Shown piece after piece: positions 10,505 through 21,753 of a stretch of DNA of 64,000 nucleotides (position 1 is its first letter; each line of letters opens with the position of its first letter). The stretch is from Macrolepiota albuminosa (taxonomy: Eukaryota; Basidiomycota; Agaricomycetes; Agaricales; Agaricaceae). The stretch covers positions 62,001 to 126,000 of the forward strand of contig JAMWFC010000081.1 of the NCBI GenBank assembly GCA_027475525.1, in the 5' to 3' direction. Made by a program: the position numbers and the translations under genes. The notes below the pieces were generated by a model, which was not told the origin of the DNA, searched no databases, and saw only the letters and a list, made by a program, of their open reading frames with translations.

Positions 10505-12595
10505 ATGCATCTTACGACGGCGGTTTTATACCTTTCCCTCTTTGCCCTGAGCCCTCTACTTGCTTCTGCACAGGATGGCTCAATTTCTGGCGTGACAAGC
10601 AGTCCTGAAGCTGCAGGATACTCATGCGATGCGTCCAAGTGCAAATTGCCCGACTGTAATTGCGCTAGCACCGACCCCCCAGGCGGCATCAAGCCCGTCA
10701 GTCACCAATATCCCCCGCGAAAATACTCATGACGATTTCTGATTTACTTTTTCCACAGTCCGACACGCCCCAGTTCATTGTCTTCACCGCAGATGATGCC
10801 CTTCAATCGTACACCCTCGACTCAGTCAATCAGTTTCTCGCTCACCGCAAGAACCCCAATGGTTGTACACCAAAAATGACTTACTTCACTTCCCTGAACT
10901 ACACAAACTATACTCTCGTAACTGGTGCGTACGAATAACCACATTGCTCCGCGGAATTCAAGCATAAATCTAACGGTAACTTTTGATTAATTTTAGATTG
11001 GTATGTTGCTGGTAACGAAATTGCGGACCATACGTAAGTGATTGCTTTTTCCGTGTGGCATTGCGTAACTTACGTATCCTGTTCTCGTCTAGCATGACAC
11101 ACGTCGGCACGCCATCAACAGCTGAAATAAATGGCAACTTGATCGCTCTGAACGCCCTTGCCGGGATTCCGTTCTCTTCGATCATGGGTTTCCGCGCTCC
11201 TTTCCTCAGCTATAATGCCCAGACCCTCAAGAATCTTGCCGCGGCCTCTTTCACATATGACTCCAGTTCAGCTGCGTCGGTACCTGTGACAGATCCTAAT
11301 ACGGATGCCTACTGGCCATATACCCTCGATTACGGCATGGCGAATAACTGCTTGACGAATACGGACACATGTAAAGGCGAGCCTAAGCTTCCAGGTCTAT
11401 GGGAAATTCCGATGTATGCGTTCTTTGATTCGCGCGGTGCCGATGGGCCTCATTTGATGGATCCGTGGCTGTAAGTTTCTTTAAGCATCAGCGGGACATG
11501 TGTTTATTATGTTTCACATTTTTAGAGATGGTGCGGGAGGTAGTACGAGGGTCAATAACACGGCGACGCTTGAGTATATGAAGGCGACGTTCACCGATCA
11601 CTACAATAATAAACGTCAGCCTATCGGCCTTTACACCCATCCCATACATCTTTCGGTAAGATATAAATTGTCATTCACTTGGGAATTACTAGAATTATCT
11701 CTGTAGAAAACCTATCCTGGAGTTAGCCCCGATCACAATATGATTGATATGATCAATGCGTTTTTGGATTGGGCTCAGGAGCAACAAAATGGTTTGTGAA
11801 GTCATCCACAAAGTCTCGTCTTTCTCTCAGCGGGCTTTTATATTTTTATTAGTGTGGATTGTTTCGAATGAGCAACTCCTTGCATGGGTGCGAAACCCTG
11901 TCCCGATCTCGCAGCTGGACACCGTCAGTGCTCTCAAGTGTTTTGTACCACAAGTTGACGCGTCTCAAAAAATCTGCAATGGTATCCCTCAAAACGAGGC
12001 CGGTATCCTCTCGCACTGCCAGTTCAGCGATTTCCCCTTCTACACATGCGTATGTATCTTCGCTGGCCCTCATAGTGCAGTGTTAATTCGTTGTATATGG
12101 CTTCTAGTACGGTTGCCCCAAACAGCAACCCTCACCGAGCAACCCCAACCCAGAACAGCAAGTGTCAGATGGTCAAGCGCTTCGCTATCGTAGTATGCAC
12201 CTTCTTGCGTGTCCATATATCTTCACTGAGTCGTTCCCCAGTCCCATCCAACTGCACTACGCCCTTCTGGGACCCTATTGCCGGAAACTGTATCTGTACC
12301 TCGAAAACCTGCACAGTTGCTGATGCCTCACAACCAATTGGGGTGCGTGATCCATTGTCTATTTTTACAGTCTCAAATCCTAACATACGTCTCTCCTCTG
12401 TCCACTCAGCCAAATGGCGCCAACTTGACTGGTGGAGGAATTGGTGGTGCCTTCGACGGTGGATCTTCCTCCCCATCGACTTATACTCCTTTCAACAACG
12501 GCGACCTCTCTACGTTCCCTCGAGATATATGGACAGGCGTACTCGTTTGCGTCTGTGCGCTCTTGGGATCGTCCGATCTCTTCACAAAATTGTGA
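10505..12595 (+). CDS. secreted chitin deacetylase (polysaccharide deacetylase family)
   Basis: Ten exons (10505-10696, 10759-10924, 10997-11033, 11093-11470, 11526-11655, 11707-11791, 11853-12049, 12108-12189, 12242-12342, 12410-12595) give 517 aa. The start at 10505 gives a clear signal peptide (LYLSLFALSPLLASAQ). The deacetylase domain has the metal-site Asp pair in FTADDA (residues 73-78) and the His pair in DHTMTH (H131, H135), followed by GFRAPFL and GLYTHP. These enzymes remove acetyl groups from cell-wall chitin to make chitosan. The tail is Cys/Ser/Thr-rich and ends in a hydrophobic stretch (TGVLVCVCALLG), suggesting GPI attachment to membrane or wall. TADD in place of the usual TFDD is seen in a branch of basidiomycete enzymes. 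All junctions are in frame. Confidence 0.9.
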
Positions 12596-13055
12596 TGTCT
12601 TCAGCAATCATATACCCCACCCACCCTCACGCACATAACTTATGTAAATACAAACAAGCGGACGCTGGTACGTCCACAGATAGGATATTGATAGGATACT
12701 GGCAATTTCTTGGACTTTTTTCTTCGGACTCTTTCTTTTCTGACCTACATCGTCTTGCACAAAGACCTTTGTTTCTGACACCTACTTACATCGCTCGTTT
12801 AGAATCATGTCGTCCCTGCACAAATGATAGAATATGTGGGCGAACCCCTAGGACCTAGGCTCCAGGCCTCGTTCGACGTTTAATCTTTTAACCCGGTTTT
12901 ACCGGGCCGTGAAGCGCTCATCCATCACGTGAAAAATTTCCTCAGTTGTTCCGAGCTTGGATCTGCTGGGGGCTCGGCTCTTCGTGTTCGTATTAAGAAT
13001 CTGCTCAGCCAGCCAGACTCTACCGGCTTTTGCCCATTTGGCGACCTCCCTCAGG
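12596..13055. other. intergenic between two tandem genes
   Basis: It contains the 3' end of the chitin deacetylase transcript and the promoter of the phosphotransferase gene. No coding sequence is seen. Confidence 0.4.
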
Positions 13056-14858
13056 ATGGGCTACATTCCCCGACACGCCTTAGAAAACCTCAAGAAATAC
13101 GCCTATAAAGGCGTTGATAAGTGAGTAGCTATCGTTCCTTGTTAGTTAACCCAACGTTTCTCATGATTGAATCCCTGTGGCGAATAGATCTATCATATCA
13201 CGATATGTATTGAATCCATATTGGACTTGGCTTGTCACGCTCTTTCCATTGAACATCGCACCCAATGCAGTACGTGATCGCTTGTACTAGAACTATGCCG
13301 GTTTATGATAGGTCGTGTTTGACAGATTACGCTGACTGGGCTTACGATCGTATTTCTCAACTTTTTTACAATGATCTATTATGATCCATTATACCTCACG
13401 GAAAAAGGCGGGGCGACAGGGCCTCCTAATTGGATATATTTCACGTATGTGTCGAGTTGTCTCGTGAAGATGGTATGGTATTGAGATTAAAACAGATGGG
13501 CGTTCGGATTATTTGCATATCAAAGCCTTGATGCTATAGATGGGTACGTTTTGGACAGGTTGAAATCACAATTGTGTTTCATTTGCATGTATGTAGCAAA
13601 CAAGCACGACGGACAGGTATGGCTGGGCCGTTGGGAGAAATGTTCGATCATGGTGCGTTGTACTTTGTGACCTTGCTTTACTTTTCTTTTTTCAAGTTGT
13701 TCTGTTTTGCTCCTAGGTTGTGACGCTATGAACACTACTGTGAGTTGGAATCCCTCATTTCATTATAGAGAGTTCATTTTAACCCAAAATAAAGCTTGAA
13801 GTGCTTCTCGCCTCCCAAGCGCTGAACCTTGGACGCTCTTGGTGGACTGTTGCGTCCCAAATTGCAACCCTTGCTAACTTTTACCTCACCACCTGGGAAG
13901 AATATCACACCGGTTCAGTCACTTGTTCATCAACCTGAGAGCCTTGGGACGAATTTGTTTTACTCTAGGTCAGCTATATCTAGGGGTGTTTTCCGGACCA
14001 GTTGAGGGTATCATCATGATTGTTTCTATCTATCTTCTTTCAGGAATTTATGGTAACAAATGTCTTTATCTGCTCTCCGTCCTAATTAACGCGACTTTAG
14101 GTCCTTCTCTCTGGGACCAAAAGATTTTCACTGTTACCCGGCTCGAACATATACCCTTTATCTCAAAATTGCCTAATTTGCCTCTTAACGAATCATTCAT
14201 GGTATTTGGTGCCTTCGGACTAGCGTTCAACATCATCTCCAGGTCTGTACCACTCCCCTCTTGTATTTATGCTCACCAACATCTTACCCAGCTATTCAAA
14301 CGTGCGTCGTGCCATGAAAGCCTCTGGAAAAAGTACCATCCAGCCTCTTCTATTACTCCTTCCCTTTGTCGTTGCGGCTGGCATCCAGATCTCATGGCTC
14401 GCGCAGCCGAGCTACAATAGGTCTGCCATCATCAACTCCCCGAATTTTGTCCCTTTCCTCTGTGCATGGGGTTTGCAGTTCGCGCATCAGGTGGGCAGGA
14501 TGATTCTGGCACACGTCACAAGCACGCCGTTCCCCCGCTGGGATTGGATATGGATTTGGAGTATAATTGGAGCCTTGGATGCGAATCTACCGAGGATTCT
14601 TGGGCGGTACGTTGTCTTTGTTCCATTATACTCTCGATGTCTTGATTATACTTCATAATCAGGGGCCCCATCATTCAAGTGACTCTGAAAAGCGCCACAA
14701 TCTTCATTTGGGTGACGCTTGCGCTTTCGTTGTTCTTCTACATTCGGTTCTGTGCGCTGGTCATCAATGACATCACGAACTACATGGGTATTGCGTGTTT
14801 CACTGTAAGAAAGAAGGACCGGGATGGCGTGTGGCGAAAGAAGGATTTTAAGGCTTGA
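13056..14858 (+). CDS. CDP-choline/ethanolamine:diacylglycerol phosphotransferase
   Basis: Eleven exons (13056-13120, 13188-13269, 13326-13444, 13496-13543, 13597-13652, 13717-13739, 13795-13912, 13969-14052, 14101-14242, 14292-14606, 14663-14858) give 415 aa. The CDP-alcohol phosphotransferase signature D-G-x2-A-R-x8-G-x3-D-x3-D is complete near residues 104-127. Around it are repeated hydrophobic segments that make about eight to ten membrane helices. The family performs the last step of the Kennedy pathway, moving phosphocholine or phosphoethanolamine from CDP to diacylglycerol in the ER/Golgi membrane. Length and layout fit yeast CPT1/EPT1. Substrate preference cannot be told by eye. Exon 6 is only 23 nt and carries part of the signature. 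Confidence 0.93.
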
Positions 14859-15663
14859 TCTTGCGTCAATATTATTCGTACACACGCGTCAACGTGTCAA
14901 TGGCTTTAGAATTTGCAAGTCGCAAACTCTACCTCATTCGTCGGGTTTAGAAATATATGACGATTTAGACTTGAACCCCAGTGAATTGTGTTTACTACAC
15001 TCGAAAATGACATTTTAGATGTTGGGTCATGAAGGAATTCAGGAAATTCCTGAAATCTCTCGGGCTTCTCGAGAGAGGAACATGTATGTAATTCTCAACA
15101 TGTAATTCTCAAGTTTTTACACAAATTGAATGTGTAGCTACAGATTTTTTGTTACTTTCCTTAAGTAATAGGATTTTTTCCCCTCTGAATTGTTTCTAGA
15201 TACACATCATTCAAACTATACAGAAAATGGGCTATTGAAATGCCTGCGCATGGGAACAAGTGCATGATCTATTATCATGAAAAAATCTTCTTTGATAAGG
15301 ACAGTTTGACTTGCGTCATGCGCAGAGCTGTCATGCCCCCTCCAAAACTACGTAAGGATATTTTCTGCCTCAAGATGGCCTGATAGAACATGTTTGTACG
15401 GGGAAACAGCATCTTTGCAATGAAACAAGGCAGATTTGTTTGGGAGAAAAAGTGCCAAGAACAAGAGATACAGGACTGACAAAGCAAGATATCAAGCACA
15501 GGCAGCAAAACAGTGGCCCGTAATAGCACGTTGTGAATATCCATGCATTTTAAAAAGGAACAAATACACGCTCAAACTGCTGATGATCAGTCTTTAAATC
15601 CTATTGTTACGAGCCCACATGTAGTGACGATCAAATCCACCAAAATGAGGATTTAAGCGGGAT
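14859..15663. other. intergenic, no gene seen
   Basis: This is the convergent space between the phosphotransferase gene and the minus-strand gene copy A. It is AT-rich with short unsupported frames only. Confidence 0.4.
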
Positions 15664-16491
15664 TTAAGAGGTCAACGTAAGAAGAGTATACCTATAAAAG
15701 TACTTCGTAATCGTAACAATAGCGTGAAAATCAATCTTTACTTACGTGGTTGGCACACTTGATTGTTTCAAGCCATCAATCTCGAGAGGAAAGCCCAAAT
15801 GGCCGTCGATAGATGCCACGCTGAAAAAGAGTCCGACGGTCAGCCTTTACAATGAAAGATTAGAATAGGAAAGAATACCTACCGAGTGAACACATCTGTA
15901 TTTAACAAGTCCAGAGCACCTACCGGAATAATGGCAAGCGACGCGTTCGCTCCCTGAGGGAGAGAGACATCGCCAAAGATGCCTGAGTTTGCTGTGCCGA
16001 GGGGTGGAATGACAAAAGGAGTGGAGAAGGTGTGGTCGAATGTGGCAAAAGCGGTGCCGTTGAGCCCTGCAGAACTCACCACGCGATCGATGCTTAACTC
16101 GAAAGGAAGCGGGTTTTTGACTGTGAGATCCGGTTTCTATCAGTTAGTAGATTCAGATATACGATCACGACTAACCATCGAAATCAACTCTTGGACGGCT
16201 GTTAGTAGAGAAGGACTAAAGTCACTATGAACTCACTGGACTTGATTGTCAAGCAATGATTCAAGCTGCGGAAAAGTAATAGTCAGACCTTGTTTCCAAC
16301 CTAAGAATACACGGTCACGAAAAAGCGCATACAGTGAGGGTAACGTCAATGTGTTGAACGATGCCGATCCCAAACAAGTCAATGATTGCACCAATCGTCA
16401 GACCGTTGATCGTTTCCGAGGAAACGGGGGCGGCGGCAGCGAAGAAGAGCTGCAGAGACACAAATGACGCAAAGAAGGTTCCAAAGCGCAT
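15664..16491 (-). pseudogene. small secreted protein, divergent paralogue A, apparently frameshifted
   Basis: Six exons are recognisable by comparison with copy B: 16333-16491, 16237-16265, 16176-16198, 15883-16136, 15746-15820, 15664-15691. Exon 1 gives a signal peptide (FFASFVSLQLFFAAAAPV) and then GLTIGAIIDLFGIGI. Exon 4 holds the most conserved part, NPLPFELSIDRVVSSAG through LLNTDVFTR. The layout recalls LEA/WHy-type domains (an NPLP...L-I start), but this is only an impression. Exon 3 is 23 nt against 25 nt in copy B, so the summed length is not a multiple of three and the frame is lost. Alternative splice sites I tried do not repair it. It may be dead, or an unseen splice pattern may apply. 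Confidence 0.5.
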
Positions 16492-16890
16492 TGTTGAATA
16501 ATGCAAGGGTCACAGTTGAGAATTTGGGACTTTCTCAAGAGTACTCAATGTCTTGAAGAATGTGTTTTATAGAAGAAAGCCTTCGTGTGAGCGCACCAGA
16601 ACGTGGAAAGGATCATTCTATAGGAGTGCAGTGACTGGTAAACTTTCAAAGAAAAGTTATGACTCCACATGGTTGACCCCCACATTGAGTTTTTGTTGGG
16701 CACGGTCAGATGATCTCAAGGTTGGCAAAGATGCTCGACGTAAAACGCTTATTGGCGTTTGAGCCAAGCGTGCCCAAAGCGACTTCCCCAGATTATGTTC
16801 AGGAAAAGTGCGAGTCATGTAAAGCCTACTCACATAGTTAAAGACCGCCCCGTAAAGTATTCTTCCGACATTTGTACAATGTAAGAGGGG
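16492..16890 (-). promoter_or_regulatory. upstream region of copy A, homologous to that of copy B
   Basis: Reverse-complemented, this sequence matches the region 5' of copy B in blocks. They include a TATAAA-type box near 16563-16569, a block before it ending ATGATCCTTTCC, and GACTCGCACTTTTCCTGA about 320 bp from the start codon. So the duplication that made A and B included about 400 bp of promoter. Confidence 0.55.
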
Positions 16891-17819
16891 CTTCATGTCA
16901 CGTTGATGACGGGCTCGGATGTTCCAAGATTCAGAAGATTCCAGAGGTTTTCACATGTCATAGTGATAAGCCGGAAACATCAAAATTTCACAAACACAAC
17001 CAGGGCGAATACCGGGAAAGGAAGAATGGCTAGAAGTGGTGACAAACGCTGCCATCAGTCAAAGAGACACTAATTACTCTGTTACCCGTTCGAACGAACT
17101 GAGTATATAACTCCATAACTCAGGATCCTGACGTTTTCCAGCAAGGTTCCACGGCTTGTCAAAATATGTGTGATGGAAAACATGAAGGTGTCGAGATATG
17201 AGAAAATAACCTGGAACATATGATCGGTTTGCGGGGCTGAAACGGGACTTCTCGGCAGTAGCACAGTAGTATAAGGGAATTCAGCATAAACAATTCCATG
17301 AATTCGAAACGATGGATTGGAGGTTCAAGTTAGAAAGTGAATCGATTCAAGTGCCCTTTGACCTTCGGAGATTTGCGTAATCCTGAGATAAACCACGTCG
17401 CAAATCAATTCAGCGGACTTATTTTAATTCTCATCAATTTCATCAAAGTGATACTTATTACGGATTGTCACACCAAACAGAAGTTTATCCTTTACAGGTC
17501 CTCCCCAGCTGCACAAGGCATTTAAAGACTTATAATGGACTTGCTCAGTAGTGTATCCAACCTGTACTTAACATCTGGAGTTAAAATATTACATATAGAT
17601 TGAAACCGGGAACAGTCTTTCTGAAAGACGTATATTTCTACTTAATGATATCGATCAAGCAATTGCCATACAATGCATGTTCAATCCACCCAAAATTTTG
17701 AGATCGCAGGAGCACTAGTATTATTGAACTCGAGTACAGAAGGATCAGAGATACAGACCTCTGGATCTCTTAAGAAACCACATTTTGGCAGCTCACTGTG
17801 ATTTTGCAACCCAGTACAC
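16891..17819. other. spacer left of the retrotransposon, no gene seen
   Basis: AT-rich sequence with short unsupported frames. It ends in ACAC directly before the LTR; the same ACAC follows the element at 28388-28391. Confidence 0.5.
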
Positions 17820-18776
17820 TGATACGTCTGCCTCACTCGAGGCAGACAAACAAATGTCAAAGTCCCAATACCCTAAATACACCGAAAACTGTAGGTGTGA
17901 GTCGAAACCTGTAGACTCGGGAACGACTCACCACAAAAAATCAACCCTAAGATAATACGCAAAAGACAATAAAAGTCCAAGTCAGTCAGCGGTAAAACGC
18001 GAGCCAGCAGTGATCAGAGTGATGTGGCGGCAATAACCGTGGTGGCAGTGCTTGATGAGGAGATCTCGGCATAATCTCCGAGATCAGATCCCCATCAAAG
18101 CTGACATCACCATTAACGCACACATCAAATCGACGTCTCGACTCCAGAGCATACTGCTCCTCCGTACCCGCAGACCACCGACACAAGAGACCATCCGTCA
18201 CGGCCACGAAACGATAAAACGACAGCTGAGGGCAAAAGAAGAGACAGGAGAAAGGAATAAGGGGAAGGAAGAAGGAATAACCAGAGGGATCGACGGGGAA
18301 AAGGATTAGCCTCTAACAAGGCTTCGGCGACACGACCTACCGGTGCCCAGACCCGGTAACGGCCACGCCGGGTCGCCGAACACACCAAACACCACGGCTA
18401 AGCTCGTTACCGCGCGAGTACGCGATGGTCCGTGCGTAGAAGGAAAACATATAAAAGGGGTGGGATTTTGGGGGAGTCGGGCAAGCAATCGACTTGCCAC
18501 GGCTCGGAGTCCCCAGGGAGCGGACGTCTTAGGCCAATAGCACTTAGATTGACTTCGGGATTAGTATTAATACTATTTGCTCCCAATTTCGAGTGTGACT
18601 TTTTAAGTACATTCAAATTAAACAATAAAAATTAAAACTCTACTGCATTTTACAAAGTGTTAGTGCGCGCAACGTTGCCCCACGAGCCATTGTGAATTAA
18701 AGTCGAAATTACACAAAAGCTAGTCTGACTTTGTTTAGACTACTTTAATTAAAAGTACACTTTACATTTCGCATCA
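17820..18776 (+). repeat. 5' LTR
   Basis: A 957-bp direct repeat with TG...CA ends. A TATAAAA box at 18450-18456 is a likely start signal for the genomic RNA. Near the left end GTCTGCCTC and GAGGCAGAC form a 9-bp hairpin with a 4-nt loop, and a second hairpin (GATCTCGG/CCGAGATC) lies near 18060-18085. No difference from the 3' LTR was found, and both ends keep the same 9611-bp offset, so there is no net length change. Confidence 0.95.
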
Positions 18777-18778
18777 TC

Positions 18779-18796
18779 TGGAGCCCACCGCGAGGG
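18779..18796 (+). other. candidate primer-binding site
   Basis: Two bases after the LTR comes TGGAGCCCACCGCGAGGG. It starts with TGG, the complement of a tRNA CCA end, and is followed by a GC-rich stretch as in a tRNA acceptor and T arm. I cannot name the tRNA. Confidence 0.6.
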
Positions 18797-18821
18797 GGCT
18801 TTTGTTGCACAATCAAACACT

Positions 18822-20393
18822 TTGTCGGACTTCCATTCGGAGTCCAAAAACCCAAAAAGAAACATTAGTTTCGCACCGCCAGGTTCTTGGCCCGGCACGC
18901 CTAAGGTTACTACACCAAGGGCAAAAACCATTATTTCTCCCAGGAGAAGAGAAACTCGTGCATCCTCCAAGGGCACAGTTGCTAGTCTCCCGGATCCAGA
19001 CGCTGTACTTCGTAAACGAAAACTTCGGACTGAGAAGTACACGTCTACACCACAAACACCTAAGTCTTCATTGCCTGAGCCAACTAAGTTGACCAGCATT
19101 ATGGAGCAACCCATGCGCTATAAAATGCCATTGCCTGAAAGTAGAGATGCACCTAAGTTCAGAAGCAGTGAGCCTGCTGAGGTTCACAGGTTTCTGCAGA
19201 GGATGCAGTCTCTATTCAATCATGCAGGCATTGTGGAGGATGGAGAAAAGAAGAAGAGGTTATTAGAATATGTGGATGCAGAGACTGAGCAGGAATGGAG
19301 AGGTTTCGATAGTTTTGAGGATAGATATCCTTGGGCCACCTTTATAAAGGAGGTTAAGGAATCATACCCTGAAGCTATGGATGAGGCAGGAAGCATGGCA
19401 AACCTGGATAGGATCTGTAGGGAGCATGCCAGGCTAAGCAGAGGGGATGCCCCTGAGCTGCACTCCTTAATCAGAAAATTCAGGGCTGAAGCCAAAAAGC
19501 TGGACAGTGTTGTAGGGAATGGGGTATTGGTGGATAAGTTTATGGGGTGTTTTACACCCACCCTGGCAGAGTTAGTGGAGGAGAGACTCATCCACAAACA
19601 TGGCCATTACAGGGATCCTGCTCGTAATCGTCACAAAGACAACAAGTATGACTTGTCTGAAGTGATTGCAGTGGTGACAGCCCTGGTAGATGGGACAACT
19701 GTCAGGAAGACTAGGGGAGAGACCACCAACAGGGAGGTGGGTGGAGTAGTAGTGAAAAATGAAGAAGCAGAAGAGAGGATGGCTCATCTGCAAGACTCTA
19801 TGGTTGCCATTGGGAAGCAGGTTGGCAGCATCCAAAGTGCTATGCAGGCTCTGCAAAATAGCCAACTGGACATAAGGAATGCCTTCCTAACTACCAAAAG
19901 CCACCATGGAGGGCAAACAGAGAGGCCTGCTCAGGCCATGATGCCAACCCCTGGTGGAAGCACATACTGCTTCTACTGTTGGGGAACTGGTCATCGTATA
20001 GCTGAGTGTGAGCAGGTGAAATCAGATGTTCAAAAGGGATGGGTGATACTAGTGGATGGAAGGACCAGGATGCCCAACAGAGCTCCTCTACCCAGAGAGC
20101 CATCCAGCATATCACCACATGATAGAGTAATGAAGTTACATGACTCTCAAGTGGGGTTGTACTTTGGCTGGGCTGAGGAAGCTCAAGACATCCCAACCTA
20201 CTCTACTTACACCAATGCTGTAAGAGATACTAGGGATGACATGTTGGAGCGCATCCAGCATGGAGAGGCAGACAGGCTAGGGGAACTGGAAAAAGGCTTT
20301 CAAAGACTGACAGAAGTCATGTCAGTCTTAGTCAACACCAGGCATGCTCCTAGTCCTGGTGAAGGACAACAAGGAGGGTCCAAGGATTTTTGA
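18822..20393 (+). CDS. retrotransposon Gag
   Basis: An open frame of 523 codons is open back into the LTR, so the true start is uncertain; the first in-frame ATG after the LTR is at 19101. The N-terminal 90 residues are basic and Ser/Pro-rich. A helical capsid-like part follows (PAEVHRFLQRMQSLFNHAG, then a Trp/Phe-rich segment). A single zinc knuckle (C-x2-C-x4-H-x4-C, CFYCWGTGHRIAEC) lies near residue 382. Gag packages the element's RNA. The frame ends at TTT TGA, and the protease frame continues in the -1 phase directly at that point. Confidence 0.85.
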   Translation: MSDFHSESKNPKRNISFAPPGSWPGTPKVTTPRAKTIISPRRRETRASSKGTVASLPDPDAVLRKRKLRTEKYTSTPQTPKSSLPEPTKLTSIMEQPMRYKMPLPESRDAPKFRSSEPAEVHRFLQRMQSLFNHAGIVEDGEKKKRLLEYVDAETEQEWRGFDSFEDRYPWATFIKEVKESYPEAMDEAGSMANLDRICREHARLSRGDAPELHSLIRKFRAEAKKLDSVVGNGVLVDKFMGCFTPTLAELVEERLIHKHGHYRDPARNRHKDNKYDLSEVIAVVTALVDGTTVRKTRGETTNREVGGVVVKNEEAEERMAHLQDSMVAIGKQVGSIQSAMQALQNSQLDIRNAFLTTKSHHGGQTERPAQAMMPTPGGSTYCFYCWGTGHRIAECEQVKSDVQKGWVILVDGRTRMPNRAPLPREPSSISPHDRVMKLHDSQVGLYFGWAEEAQDIPTYSTYTNAVRDTRDDMLERIQHGEADRLGELEKGFQRLTEVMSVLVNTRHAPSPGEGQQGGSKDF

Positions 20394-21415
20394 GGAGCTC
20401 AAGGAAGGAAGTGAGGGAAGCTCCACCAGGGATACCCACATTTCCAGAGAGGCAGCCACAAAATTCCTGGAAAGAAAAGCTAACTTTGAGGATTCCACCC
20501 AAAGTGGCACCCAAGTTGGACTTACCTTTTGAAAAGGTGCCAGCTTTGAATGAGAGGCAGGAGGTACCAGTGCAGGACACTGGTAGGAGTTCCATTCAGG
20601 GAACTAGGAAGGAGTTGGAGAAGATGGTTGAGAAGCTGTGGGAGGTACCAGTGCCACTAACCACCAGAGAACTTCTGGATGTGGCACCTGGTTTGAGGGA
20701 GGTCATGGTACAAAAGTTGGTACCAAAGCCTCCCAGGCCTAAGGAACCCAACATTCCTAGGACAGCTACTCAACATCTGACAGCAGTGGAGAAAGAGCCT
20801 AACAAGGTAGATGTTAATGATCTACCTATGGCCACCTACTTCATTGCAGATGGAACACAATCTGGCTTGCCTACTGGTGCAGTAGTGCACCAGGATTGTG
20901 TTGCCACTTACTTGGAAAATATCCCAACAGGAGAAAAGCCAGTAGTGGTATATGTAGCCAGGGAGTTGCAGGTTCTGAGATCTCTCAACCCAGTTGTCAA
21001 TCAAAAGGGAAGAGCAGAGGCAATTCTAGATAGTGGGTCTCAAATAGTCTGCATGGCTTTAAGAGAGGCTCTCAATCTAGGATTGACTTGGGATCCAGAC
21101 ATTAGGCTGAGGATGGAGAGTGCCAATCAGCAAGTGAATGAATCTGTTGGTTTAGCACGTAATGTGCCATTCACTTTTGCTGAAGGGTTCACTATCTATC
21201 TACAAGTGCACATTTTTGAAAGTCCTGCTTATACTGTCTTATTGGGTCGTCCATTTGACACCTTGACAGAAAGCAACATTCAAAACTTGCAAGATGGCAG
21301 TGCCATCATCACTATTCGAGACCCTAATACAGGTCGTCGAACTGCCCTGCCTACTATTGAAAGAGGCAAAATGCCAAAGGCAGGGGCTGCTAGGGAGAGT
21401 GAAGCAAAATTTTGA
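20390..21415 (+). CDS. retrotransposon aspartic protease region
   Basis: This frame of 341 codons overlaps the end of gag in the -1 phase and has no ATG at its start, so it needs a frameshift or a lost base. The N-terminal half is a Pro/Lys/Glu-rich linker. The protease core has the retropepsin signature AILDSGSQIV near residue 211, a hydrophobic strand and the late LLGRPFD motif. It would cut the polyprotein. It too ends at TTT TGA, with the next frame again in the -1 phase. Confidence 0.8.
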   Translation: MRSSRKEVREAPPGIPTFPERQPQNSWKEKLTLRIPPKVAPKLDLPFEKVPALNERQEVPVQDTGRSSIQGTRKELEKMVEKLWEVPVPLTTRELLDVAPGLREVMVQKLVPKPPRPKEPNIPRTATQHLTAVEKEPNKVDVNDLPMATYFIADGTQSGLPTGAVVHQDCVATYLENIPTGEKPVVVYVARELQVLRSLNPVVNQKGRAEAILDSGSQIVCMALREALNLGLTWDPDIRLRMESANQQVNESVGLARNVPFTFAEGFTIYLQVHIFESPAYTVLLGRPFDTLTESNIQNLQDGSAIITIRDPNTGRRTALPTIERGKMPKAGAARESEAKF

Positions 21416-21693
21416 GTCTCGAGGAACTGGTTACAGACCAGGGAGAGATTGCAATAAGTCTTGCTGAGACTCAGGAAGGGGAGATTGTGGTGACTGGATA
21501 TTCTATGGAACATAGTAAATTCAGTCAGGAAGAGTTGAGAGATGTGTACTTGCATGCTTTTATAGCAAGCAAGGAGTGTGAAGAGAAGGAGCAGAAGACA
21601 TTGTCAGCATATTTGAATGGGCATTTAGCTCAAATACCTGACAGTCTTGAGGAGCTGCTAGTACAAGAGGAAAACTATTGTCAGCATATTTGA
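21412..21693 (+). CDS. linker between protease and RT, cut by a 77-bp duplication
   Basis: A 93-codon frame overlaps the protease end in the -1 phase. Its last part (LSAYLNGHLAQIPDSLEEL) is repeated at the start of the long pol frame, because 77 bp are present twice in tandem. Since 77 is not a multiple of three, the second copy shifts the frame and creates the stop at 21691-21693. The piece therefore belongs to the N-terminal end of Pol. Confidence 0.75.
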   Translation: MSLEELVTDQGEIAISLAETQEGEIVVTGYSMEHSKFSQEELRDVYLHAFIASKECEEKEQKTLSAYLNGHLAQIPDSLEELLVQEENYCQHI

Positions 21694-21753
21694 ATGGGCA
21701 TTTAGCTCAAATACCTGACAGTCTTGAGGAGCTGCTAGTACAAGAGGAAAACT
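21600..21753 (+). repeat. perfect 77-bp tandem duplication in pol
   Basis: Bases 21600-21676 and 21677-21753 are the same, and the match stops exactly at both ends. It separates the 93-codon frame from the long pol frame. An unrelated intergenic site near 41.5 kb has a duplication with the same period. Confidence 0.95.

Noticed and set aside
17986..18635. Several open frames inside the LTRs, repeated at 27597-28246
   Set aside because: They occur equally in both LTRs because the LTRs are the same. They are short, overlap on both strands and have no family features.
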